Positions 46,522 to 53,696 of a DNA stretch of 64,000 bases are shown one piece after another. Position numbers and translations under genes: made by a program. Origin of the DNA: Sabulicella glaciei (GTDB lineage: Bacteria; Pseudomonadota; Alphaproteobacteria; Acetobacterales; Acetobacteraceae); the NCBI RefSeq assembly GCF_026183895.1, contig NZ_JAPFQI010000015.1, positions 1 to 64,000 of the forward strand, written 5' to 3'. Each line of letters starts with the position of its first letter. Position 1 is the stretch's first letter. Under the pieces are notes generated by a model. The model did no database searches. It saw only the letters and a list, made by a program, of their open reading frames with translations, and was not told where the DNA came from.

Positions 46522-47349
46522 CTAGAGGCGTGTGTCGCCGGGCAGGATGGCGCCGGCTGGGATGGGTTCGGCGTCGCGGGCGCGCAGCAGTGCCTCGGGC
46601 AGGGTGTCGAGCAGGTCGAACAACTCGCCGTAATCCTCGATGACGAAGTAGAGAGGCTGGAGGTCGTCGATGCGGTATTCCGTCCGCAGCACGCGGTCCG
46701 GCGCGAAGCGCAGGCGCGGCACGGCGGCGGAGGTGGCGTGCACCGTCTCCTTGGCCGAGGACAGGATGCCTGCCCCATAGGCGCGCACCTCGCCCCCTTC
46801 CTCGATCAGCCCGAATTCCACCATGTGCCAGTAGAGGCGCGCCAGCATGCGGACGGCGCCATGGCGCTGCGCGAATTCCCCGACCGCTCCGTAGCCCTGC
46901 AGGAAATCGGCGAAGTGCCGGTTGGTCAGCAGCGGCACGTGGCCCAGGAAGTCATGGAAGATGTCCGGCTCTTCCAGGTAGTCCATCTCCTCCGGTCGTC
47001 GGATCCAGTTCGTGACCGGAAAGCGCCGCGCCGACAGATGAGCGAAGAACGCGTCCTCCGGAATCAACCCTGGCACGGCGACCAGGGTCCATCCCGTTTC
47101 CCGCAGCTTGTCCGATGCGCGGGCGAGGTTGGGGATGCCCTGCGCGCAGTCGAGCCGCGCCACGCCCTCGCGGTAGGCGCTGGCAGCGTGGCGCGGGAAA
47201 AGCGCCATTTGCCGGCGATGGAGTTCGCGCCACGTCGCGTGGCCGCGCGTCGGGATCGCGGCATGAAGCTGCGGCAGCGTGTAGTCCGGCGCGGCGGAAG
47301 CATAGTCGCCGCGCAGGTTCGGGGCGGGGGCGATTGCCTTCATCTTCAT
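46522..47349 (-). CDS. phhA: Phenylalanine 4-monooxygenase
   Basis: Hydroxylates phenylalanine to tyrosine using tetrahydropterin, O2 and a non-haem iron. The 275-residue monomeric bacterial form lacks the regulatory ACT domain. The iron ligands are His132 and His137 (DIFHDFLGHVP) and Glu178 (WHMVEFGL). The ATG at 47349 has AGGG six bases upstream; a second ATG two codons later is possible. No pterin carbinolamine dehydratase gene adjoins. It is divergent from the Lrp/AsnC regulator across an 89-nt gap. Confidence 0.95.
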   Translation of the reverse strand: MKMKAIAPAPNLRGDYASAAPDYTLPQLHAAIPTRGHATWRELHRRQMALFPRHAASAYREGVARLDCAQGIPNLARASDKLRETGWTLVAVPGLIPEDAFFAHLSARRFPVTNWIRRPEEMDYLEEPDIFHDFLGHVPLLTNRHFADFLQGYGAVGEFAQRHGAVRMLARLYWHMVEFGLIEEGGEVRAYGAGILSSAKETVHATSAAVPRLRFAPDRVLRTEYRIDDLQPLYFVIEDYGELFDLLDTLPEALLRARDAEPIPAGAILPGDTRL

Positions 47350-47412
47350 GAAATACCCTGGCGGCCCGGGTGGTTTTCGGCGATCTTGGCCATGACAAGC
47401 CAGGATCGCGCC

Positions 47413-47450
47413 GGATTTCACTCGGGGAGGACCATTTCGTGGCGAAATCC
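47413..47450. promoter_or_regulatory. Candidate Lrp/AsnC operator
   Basis: Three related half-sites lie in the phhA-lrp gap and lrp start: GGATTTC (47413-47419), ATTTCG (47434-47439) and CGAAAT(CC) (47443-47450). ATTTCG-TGG-CGAAAT is a perfect inverted repeat centred on the lrp GTG start codon, and GGATTTC/GAAATCC is a wider one. This fits self-repression and control of phhA-hppD by the adjacent regulator. Confidence 0.5.
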
Positions 47451-47915
47451 GCTCCAGTTGCGCTGGACGCCACGGACCGGCGCCTCCTGCGCGCCTTGCA
47501 GCGCGACGGGCGTATCCCTGTCGTGGCGCTGGCCGAGCAGGCCGGGCTTTCCCCGACCCCCTGCCAGCGCCGCATGCGGCGGCTGGAGGAGGAGGGGGTG
47601 ATCCAGGGCTATGCCGCGCGGCTGGACCCGGCGCGGCTGGGCCTACCCTTGCAGGCCTTCATCCAGGTTTCCCTGGTCAGCCACGCGGAGGAGGTGGTGG
47701 AGCGCTTCCACGCCGCGCTGGCGCAGCGCCCCGAGGTGCTGGCCGCCTACACGATGAGCGGCGAGATGGACTACCTGCTGCACGTGTTGGCGCCCGACAT
47801 GGAGTCTTTCGGTGAGTTCGCCACCCGCGCCTTGCTGCGCATGCCCGGGGTGAAGGAGACGCGCTCCTCCTTCGTGCTGGCGACGCTCAAGCCGCCGGGG
47901 GAGGTGCCTGTGTGA
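47439..47915 (+). CDS. Lrp/AsnC family transcriptional regulator
   Basis: A 158-residue feast/famine regulator. The N-terminal helix-turn-helix is visible (LDATDRRLLRALQRDGRIPV, then LAEQAGLSPTPCQRRMRRLE, about 8-50), followed by the RAM ligand-binding domain (LQAFIQVSLV; YTMSGEMDYLLHVLAPDMES). It begins with GTG at 47439, preceded by GGGGAGG at eight bases. Being divergent from phhA-hppD, it most likely controls phenylalanine/tyrosine breakdown, sensing one of these amino acids. Its 3' end overlaps the convergent DUF599 gene by 29 nt. Confidence 0.92.
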   Translation: MAKSAPVALDATDRRLLRALQRDGRIPVVALAEQAGLSPTPCQRRMRRLEEEGVIQGYAARLDPARLGLPLQAFIQVSLVSHAEEVVERFHAALAQRPEVLAAYTMSGEMDYLLHVLAPDMESFGEFATRALLRMPGVKETRSSFVLATLKPPGEVPV

Positions 47916-48579
47916 GCGCCTCGCGCGACACCGAGCGGAACTCCCGCCGATGCAGCTCGCGCAGCACCAGCAGGGAAGCGAGCACCAGCGCGACGGGATG
48001 CACGATCCAGGCGAGGGCGGCGAGGCCGAAGTAGTAGGCGCGCAGCCCGGTGTTGAAGTGGCGCGCGGCGCGATTCAGCACCTTGGCGGCTGCCTCTGCC
48101 TGGCCGGAATGGCCCGGCCCGGGCGGGATCGCCCCCACGACGATGGAGGCGTAGTTGAACTGCCGCAGGGCCCAGGTGAGGTCGAAGAAGGCGCGGATGA
48201 AGATGAGGACGAGCAGCCCGATCCGCATCTCCCACGCCCAGTCGTTGGTCGGCGGCGCGGCGAAGGGGAGGGAGGACAGCACGCGGTGACCGAGGTCCGG
48301 CGCGCCCAGCAGGGCGACGAGGCCGCCCAGGATGAAGATGGAGGTGTTCGCCAGGAAGGACGTCGAGTTCATCAGGTTGCCGATGATCTGCGTGTCCATG
48401 ATCCGGTTGTCGCGCTCGAGCAGCGCAAGCATCCATCGGCGCCGGTACTCGTCCATCGCGGTGATGACGGAGCGGGCGCGGATGGCGGGCACGCGGTCCA
48501 CGACGGCCGCATAGCCCGCCCAGCACAGGGAGAAGACGGCCAGCGCCAGGATGTCCAGCGCCGGCAGCCCCCACCACAT
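47887..48579 (-). CDS. DUF599 family membrane protein
   Basis: A 230-residue protein with about four TM helices: LPALDILALAVFSLCWAGY (5-23), about 75-92 (ANTSIFILGGLVALLGAPDL), about 118-135 (RIGLLVLIFIRAFFDLTWAL) and about 185-208 (AYYFGLAALAWIVHPVALVL). The conserved MLALLERDNRIMDTQIIGNL block (about 50-69) after the first helix is the DUF599 signature. Function is unknown. It lies four nt downstream of icd, probably co-transcribed. Confidence 0.85.
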   Translation of the reverse strand: MWWGLPALDILALAVFSLCWAGYAAVVDRVPAIRARSVITAMDEYRRRWMLALLERDNRIMDTQIIGNLMNSTSFLANTSIFILGGLVALLGAPDLGHRVLSSLPFAAPPTNDWAWEMRIGLLVLIFIRAFFDLTWALRQFNYASIVVGAIPPGPGHSGQAEAAAKVLNRAARHFNTGLRAYYFGLAALAWIVHPVALVLASLLVLRELHRREFRSVSREALTQAPPPAA

Positions 48580-48583
48580 GCGA

Positions 48584-49807
48584 TCAGGCTGCCTTCATGG
48601 CCTTCTGCAGGTTCTCGTCCAGCGCGGCGAGGAAGGCCTGGGTGTTGAGCCAGGGCTGGTCCTTGCCGATCAGGATGGCGAGGTCCTTGGTCATCTGCCC
48701 GCCCTCGACCGTCTGGATGCACACCTTCTCCAGCGTATCGGCGAAGGCCGTCACGTCGGGGGTGTTGTCGAAGCGGCCGCGATAGGCGAGGCCGCGCGTC
48801 CAGGCGAAGATCGATGCGATCGGGTTGGTGCTCGTCTCGCGGCCCTTCTGGTGCTCGCGGTAGTGACGCGTCACCGTGCCATGCGCCGCCTCGGACTCGA
48901 CGGTGGAACCGTCGGGGGAGAGCAGCACGGAGGTCATCAGGCCGAGCGAGCCGAAGCCCTGCGCGACGATGTCGGACTGCACGTCGCCGTCGTAGTTCTT
49001 GCAGGCCCAGACATAGCCGCCTTCCCACTTCAGCGCGCAGGCCACCATGTCGTCGATCAGGCGGTCCTCGTAGGTCAGGCCGGCGGCCTTGAACTTGTCG
49101 GCGAACTCCGTGTCGAAGACGCGCTGGAAGATGTCCTTGAACTCGCCGTCATAGGCCTTGAGGATCGTGTTCTTGTGGCTGAAGTACACCGGGTAGTTGC
49201 GGGCAAGGCCGTAGTTCAGGCAGGCGCGCGCGAAGCCCTCGATCGAGGCGCGGGTGTTGTGCATGCCCATCAGCACGCCGCCGCCGGCCGGGAAGTTGGT
49301 CACTTCCATGGTCACCGGCTCGCCGCCGCCGGCGGGCGTCCAGGTCAGGGTCGCCGTGCCGGCGCCAGGGATCTTGGTCTCGGCCGCGCGATAGATGTCG
49401 CCATAGGCGTGGCGGCCGACCACGACCGGCTTGTTCCAGTGCGGCACCAGGCGGGGCACGTTCTGGCAGATGATCGGCTCGCGGAAGATCGTGCCGTCCA
49501 GGATGTTGCGGATCGTCCCGTTGGGGGAGCGCCACATCTTCTTCAGGCCGAACTCCTTCACCCGCGCCTCGTCCGGGGTGATGGTGGCGCACTTCACGCC
49601 CACGCCGTACTGCTTGATGGCATTCGCCGCGTCCACCGTCACCTGGTCGTCGGTCTGGTCGCGATACTGGATGCCGAGGTCGTAATACTTGAGGTCGACG
49701 TCGAGGTAAGGAAGAATCAGGCGGTCCTTGATGAAGCCCCAGATGATGCGGGTCATCTCGTCGCCGTCGAGCTCGACGACGGGCGTCTTTACCTTGATCT
49801 TGGCCAT
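48584..49807 (-). CDS. icd: NADP-dependent isocitrate dehydrogenase (type II)
   Basis: Converts isocitrate to 2-oxoglutarate with NADPH formation in the TCA cycle. The 407-residue, eukaryote-like homodimeric form is recognised by [33 protein letters not shown] (about 94-112), [19 protein letters not shown] with metal Asp residues, and [18 protein letters not shown] with NADP contacts (about 305-322). The 181-nt leader contains a small hairpin CCCCG-TG-CGGGG (49844-49855) flanked by ACTG/CAGT. DUF599 follows. Confidence 0.95.
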   Translation of the reverse strand: MAKIKVKTPVVELDGDEMTRIIWGFIKDRLILPYLDVDLKYYDLGIQYRDQTDDQVTVDAANAIKQYGVGVKCATITPDEARVKEFGLKKMWRSPNGTIRNILDGTIFREPIICQNVPRLVPHWNKPVVVGRHAYGDIYRAAETKIPGAGTATLTWTPAGGGEPVTMEVTNFPAGGGVLMGMHNTRASIEGFARACLNYGLARNYPVYFSHKNTILKAYDGEFKDIFQRVFDTEFADKFKAAGLTYEDRLIDDMVACALKWEGGYVWACKNYDGDVQSDIVAQGFGSLGLMTSVLLSPDGSTVESEAAHGTVTRHYREHQKGRETSTNPIASIFAWTRGLAYRGRFDNTPDVTAFADTLEKVCIQTVEGGQMTKDLAILIGKDQPWLNTQAFLAALDENLQKAMKAA

Positions 49808-49988
49808 TTCGGTGCTTGCCCTCTGAACTCCGCAAAACTGGGGCCCCGTGCGGGGTCAGTCCGCTTCTGCTTCCAATGCGGGGCGCACATTCGCATCGCC
49901 CTGTCCTGCCATCAAGCCAGCCCCGTAGAATCACCGATTGCAACTCTGGGTCGCATGATAGATTCTTTGCACCCGGATCGAGCGCATC

Positions 49989-50555
49989 ATGCAGCAGATT
50001 TCCACCATAGCCCGCCCCCCGGTTGGCCGAGATCAACGAGATTTGAGGGTGCCGACTGGCAAGCCCGACTTCGGTGACGCATTGCTGGCAGCTTGGCCAC
50101 GCCCGGCTGCCATACTGGACGCGTCTGGCCGGCTCCTCGCCTGGAATCGCGAATTCGCGCGCCATGCCCAGCCGGAGGCGCTTTGGCGCGGCCGTTCCTT
50201 CTCGGGGCGCGAGTTCATTGCCCGCCTGTTGGAAAACGGCTGCACCCTCCTGGAGTGGGACCCGGAGGAAGCAGCGATGAGCGAGGCGCGCCGCCTTTGC
50301 GAGGAGGAGGTTTCCGCCAAACTCGACAGCCTCAATGCCGCCTTCGCGTTGCGCGACCTCCGGGCGATGCACGCCAACGCGCATGCGCTGCGCGGACTGG
50401 CCGCGAATTTCGGCATGGCGACGTTGCTCCCGCCGTTGCAGGCTTTGGAGGAGGCCTGCCGTGCGGGAAAGGAAGGCGCCGTCGCCGAAGCGATGGCGCA
50501 GCTGCGGAAGGAAGTGGGGCCAGCCCTCCAGGCTTTCGCCGCCCAGCTCGGCTGA
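49989..50555 (+). CDS. Stand-alone Hpt phosphotransfer protein with PAS-like N-terminus
   Basis: A 188-residue protein. Residues 36-62 (WPRPAAILDASGRLLAWNRE) resemble the first strands of a PAS domain but the rest of that fold is missing. The C-terminal 90 residues form a helical Hpt domain with the probable phospho-histidine in NAHALRGLAANFG (about 130-142), closely resembling the Hpt end of the LOV kinase in this window. No kinase or receiver gene adjoins. A TTGCAA (49938-49943) and TAGATT (49959-49964), 15 nt apart, are a weak promoter candidate. It could shuttle phosphate between a hybrid kinase and a distant regulator. Confidence 0.7.
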   Translation: MQQISTIARPPVGRDQRDLRVPTGKPDFGDALLAAWPRPAAILDASGRLLAWNREFARHAQPEALWRGRSFSGREFIARLLENGCTLLEWDPEEAAMSEARRLCEEEVSAKLDSLNAAFALRDLRAMHANAHALRGLAANFGMATLLPPLQALEEACRAGKEGAVAEAMAQLRKEVGPALQAFAAQLG

Positions 50556-50567
50556 CCCCGGAAAACG

Positions 50568-51443
50568 TCAGCCCAGCTTGTGGCCTGCCATCGTCTCGAT
50601 GGCCTGCACCAGCCCCGAATGATCCCAGCCATCGCCGCCCATGGCGACGCAGGCGGAGAAAAGCTGCTGCGCCGAGGCGGTGTTGGGCAGGGCCACGCCC
50701 AGTTCCTTCGCCGATTGCAGCGCCAGGTTCAGGTCCTTCTGGTGCAGGGCGATGCGGAAGCCGGGGTTGAAGGCCCGGTTGATCATGCGCTCGGCATGGA
50801 CCTCCAGGATGCGGCTGTTGGCGAAGCCGCCCATCAGCGCCTGACGGACCTTGGCCGGGTCGGCCCCCGCCTTGCTCGCAAAGACCAGCGCCTCGGCCAC
50901 CGCCTCGATGTTCAGCGCGACGATGATCTGGTTGGCGACCTTGGTGGTCTGCCCGGCGCCGTTCGGCCCGACCAGGGTGATGTTCTTGCCCATGGCCTGG
51001 AACAGCGGCAGGGCGCGCTCGAAGGCCGCTTCCGGCCCGCCGACCATGATGGTCAGCGCGGCATTGCGCGCGCCGACCTCGCCGCCGCTCACCGGCGCGT
51101 CGAGGTAGTCGCAGCCCTTCTCGTTCACGCGCGCCGCGAAATCCTTGGTCGCGGTTGGGCTGATGCTGGACATGTCGATGACCAGCTTGCCGGGGGACAG
51201 GGCCTCGACCACGCCGTCCACGCCGAGCAGCACCCGCTCCACGTCGGGGGTGTCGGGCACCATCAGGATGATGATCTCGGCCGCCTCGGTAACGGCCTTG
51301 ATGTCGGGCAGGATGGTGAAGCCGGAGCGCGCCTCGGGCTTCAGGCTGGCGCGCTCCGGCGCCAGGATCTCGTGGCCCGCCTTTTTCAGGTTCTCGGCCA
51401 TGGGCTGCCCCATGATGCCGAGGCCGATGAATCCGATCTTCAT
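50568..51443 (-). CDS. glxR: 2-hydroxy-3-oxopropionate (tartronate semialdehyde) reductase
   Basis: A 291-residue beta-hydroxyacid dehydrogenase. The NAD(P) loop is FIGLGIMGQPMAENL (5-19), the substrate motif is DAPVSGGEVGA (about 115-125), and the catalytic lysine sits in TTKVANQIIVALNIEAVAEA (about 166-185). It reduces tartronate semialdehyde to D-glycerate. The assignment against other family members rests on the overlapping hydroxypyruvate isomerase gene upstream, a classic pairing in glyoxylate metabolism. Confidence 0.88.
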   Translation of the reverse strand: MKIGFIGLGIMGQPMAENLKKAGHEILAPERASLKPEARSGFTILPDIKAVTEAAEIIILMVPDTPDVERVLLGVDGVVEALSPGKLVIDMSSISPTATKDFAARVNEKGCDYLDAPVSGGEVGARNAALTIMVGGPEAAFERALPLFQAMGKNITLVGPNGAGQTTKVANQIIVALNIEAVAEALVFASKAGADPAKVRQALMGGFANSRILEVHAERMINRAFNPGFRIALHQKDLNLALQSAKELGVALPNTASAQQLFSACVAMGGDGWDHSGLVQAIETMAGHKLG

Positions 51444-52228
51444 GCGTCGTGCTCCCGATATTTCTGCATCCAGCCCAGCCCGGCGAGGGTCTCGCCCTTG
51501 GGCCGGTACTCGCAGCCGATCCAGCCGCGATAGCCCATGGAATCGATGGCGTCGAAAACGAAGTCCCAGCGCACCTCGCCCGTGCCCGGCTCGTTGCGGC
51601 CCGGCGTGTCGGCGACCTGCATGTGCGCGATGAAGGGCAGCAGCTCCTGCGCCCGGCGCGTCACGTCGCCTTCGGTGATTTGGCAATGGTACAGGTCGAA
51701 CTGGAGGCCGACACGCTCCGGCCCCAGCGCCTCGATAATGGAGGCCGCTTCGGCGGTGGTGTTGAGGAAGAAGCCGGGGATGTCGCGATGGTTGATCGGC
51801 TCGATCACCGGCTTGACGCTGGCCTTCGCGCATTCCTCGGCGGCGAAGTCCAGGTTGGCGGCGTAGGTGGCCAGCAGCGTGTCGCGCGCCCCGCCGGCGG
51901 GCGCGAGCCCGGCCATGACGTGCAGCCGCGGGCAGCCGAGCGCCGTGGCGTAGTCCAGGGCGCGCTTGATGCCGTCGCGGAACTCGGCGCGCCGCTCGGG
52001 CAGGCAGGCCATGCCGCGCTCTCCCGCGTTCCAATCGCCGGGCGGGGCGTTGAACAGCACGTTCTGGAGGCCGCTGCCCTTCAGCCGCGCCGCGATCTCC
52101 TCCGCGGGGTGCTCATAGGGAAAAAGGAACTCCACCGCCTCGAACCCCGCCGCGCGGGCGGCGGCGAAGCGGTCGAGAAAGGGAAGCTCGTTGAACATCA
52201 TGCTCAGATTGGCCGCGAATTTCGGCAT
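51440..52228 (-). CDS. hyi: Hydroxypyruvate isomerase
   Basis: Interconverts hydroxypyruvate and tartronate semialdehyde. The 262-residue TIM-barrel protein has MPKFAANLSMMFNELPFLDR, GFEAVEFLFPYEHP, KPVIEPINHRDIPGFFLNTT (metal Glu, about 139-158), LQFDLYHCQITEGD (metal Asp/His, about 174-187) and the late WIGCEYRPKG with a metal Glu. GGGAGGGGAG precedes the ATG. It overlaps glxR by four bases and lies 156 nt downstream of the aminotransferase gene. Confidence 0.92.
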   Translation of the reverse strand: MPKFAANLSMMFNELPFLDRFAAARAAGFEAVEFLFPYEHPAEEIAARLKGSGLQNVLFNAPPGDWNAGERGMACLPERRAEFRDGIKRALDYATALGCPRLHVMAGLAPAGGARDTLLATYAANLDFAAEECAKASVKPVIEPINHRDIPGFFLNTTAEAASIIEALGPERVGLQFDLYHCQITEGDVTRRAQELLPFIAHMQVADTPGRNEPGTGEVRWDFVFDAIDSMGYRGWIGCEYRPKGETLAGLGWMQKYREHDA

Positions 52229-52361
52229 TCTCCCCTCCCGGATGCTGGCGCGCGGAGGCTAGGCCGACCGGCCCCATCCGTCCATCGCGCGCCTAGGCGC
52301 AAGCTGCCGACCGCTGCACCACGTCTGAGGCGCGGAAGCCAAGCGCGCGGAGCGCGCCCAG

Positions 52362-52391
52362 CGCTTGAGGGCGGAAACGACCCCTCAAGCG
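52362..52391 (-). terminator. Hairpin spanning the sgaA stop codon
   Basis: CGCTTGAGGG (52362-52371) and CCCTCAAGCG (52382-52391) form a perfect 10-bp stem with a 10-nt loop; the aminotransferase stop lies inside it. A GCGCGC-GGA-GCGCGC repeat (52344-52358) follows on the minus strand. No T-run, so either a terminator or an mRNA-stabilising 3' structure. Confidence 0.5.
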
Positions 52392-53569
52392 TTCCCTGCC
52401 AGGTAGTCCATCGCCGCGCGGACGCCCTCGGGGCGGTGGGGGACGCCGGCGACGCGCAGCCCCATCTCCACGCCGGACAGCGTGCCCATCAGCGCCAGGT
52501 CGTTGAAGTCACCCAGGTGGCCGATGCGGAAGACGCGGTCGTTCAGCTGCCCCAGCCCGTTGCCGAGCGACATGTTGAACTTCTCCAGGATGGCGGCGCG
52601 GAGCGCGTTGGCGCTGTTGCCCTCGGGCACCCGCACGGCGGTCAGGCTGCTGGAGTAGTGGCGCGGCTCGTCGCACTGGATCTCGAGGCCCCAGGCGCGC
52701 ACGGCGCGGCGCGTCGCCTCGGCGTGGCGATCATGCCGGTGGAAGACGTTGTCCAGCCCTTCCTCCAGCAGCATGTCCACCGCCGCGTCCAGCGCGTAGA
52801 GCATGTTGGTGGCCGGGGTGTAGGGGAAGAAGCCGGTCGCGTTGGCTGCGATCATCGGCTTCCAGTCCCAGAAGGAGCGCGGCAGCTTCGCCGTCTCGCT
52901 GGCCTTGAGCGCCTTGGCGCTCACCGCGTTGAAGCTCAGCCCCGGCGGCAGCATCAGCCCCTTCTGGGAGCCGGCCACGGTCACGTCCACGCCCCACTCG
53001 TCATGGCGGTAGTCGATCGAGCCGAGCGAGGAGATGGTGTCCACCAGGAGCAGTGCCGGGTGGCCGGCGGCGTCGATGGCCTTGCGGACCTCGTCGATGC
53101 GGGAGGTGCAGCCCGTGCTCGTCTCGTTGTGGACGACGCAGACCGCCTTGATCTCGTGGCCCTTGTCGCCGCGCAGATAGGCCTCGATGGCCGCCGGGTC
53201 GGCGCCGGAGCGCCAGTCGCCTTGGAGGAACTCGGGGCGAAGCTGCAGCCGCTCCGCCATCTCGCGCCACAGCGAGGCGAACCAGCCCGTCTCGCTCATC
53301 AGCACGCGGTCGCCGGGGGAAAGGGTGTTGACCAGCGCCGCCTCCCAGGCCCCGGTGCCGGAGGCGGGGTAGATGATGACGTGCGACTGCGTCTTGAAGA
53401 CCTGCTTCACCTTGGCGAGGATCGAGGCGCCGAGCTTGCCGAAATCCGGGCCCCGATGGTCCATGGTCGGGTTGTCCATGGCGCGCAGCACGCGGTCGGG
53501 CACGTTGGTCGGGCCGGGGATCTGCAGGAAGTGACGGCCGGCGGCGGGCTTGCTCTGGTAGTAGGCCAT
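52385..53569 (-). CDS. sgaA: Serine-glyoxylate aminotransferase
   Basis: A class V PLP aminotransferase (394 residues) giving glycine and hydroxypyruvate from serine and glyoxylate. GRHFLQIPGPTNVPDRVLRA (11-30) is the family start; the PLP lysine is Lys203 (VAGSQKGLMLPPG) and Asp177 (LLVDTISSLGS) contacts the ring. GAGGAG precedes the ATG. Its product hydroxypyruvate is the substrate of the downstream hyi/glxR pair, making a complete route from glyoxylate plus serine to glycerate. It is divergent from the FAD/Fe-S oxidase. Confidence 0.93.
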   Translation of the reverse strand: MAYYQSKPAAGRHFLQIPGPTNVPDRVLRAMDNPTMDHRGPDFGKLGASILAKVKQVFKTQSHVIIYPASGTGAWEAALVNTLSPGDRVLMSETGWFASLWREMAERLQLRPEFLQGDWRSGADPAAIEAYLRGDKGHEIKAVCVVHNETSTGCTSRIDEVRKAIDAAGHPALLLVDTISSLGSIDYRHDEWGVDVTVAGSQKGLMLPPGLSFNAVSAKALKASETAKLPRSFWDWKPMIAANATGFFPYTPATNMLYALDAAVDMLLEEGLDNVFHRHDRHAEATRRAVRAWGLEIQCDEPRHYSSSLTAVRVPEGNSANALRAAILEKFNMSLGNGLGQLNDRVFRIGHLGDFNDLALMGTLSGVEMGLRVAGVPHRPEGVRAAMDYLAGNA

Positions 53570-53661
53570 GGGAAGGCTCCTCGAAACGTGGCCCCTTCCT
53601 GCCGCATCCGGGGCCGCATGGCCAATGAGTTCGGCTGTTGGCTGCGATGAGGATTATCCAT

Positions 53662-53690
53662 CTGACGGGCGCGGCCGCCCGCGCTAGATA
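53662..53690 (+). promoter_or_regulatory. Candidate leaderless promoter of the FAD/Fe-S oxidase
   Basis: CTGACG (53662-53667), a 17-nt spacer and TAGATA (53685-53690) resemble sigma70 boxes. Transcription would then start about seven nt later, at or one base beside the ATG at 53697. There is no ribosome site before this ATG, consistent with a leaderless mRNA. Confidence 0.45.
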
Positions 53691-53696
53691 CCCGGC

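Noticed and set aside
52229-52384. A glycine riboswitch upstream of hyi
   Set aside because: I looked for the paired aptamer pattern because of the glycine-forming aminotransferase, but only simple GC hairpins are present.
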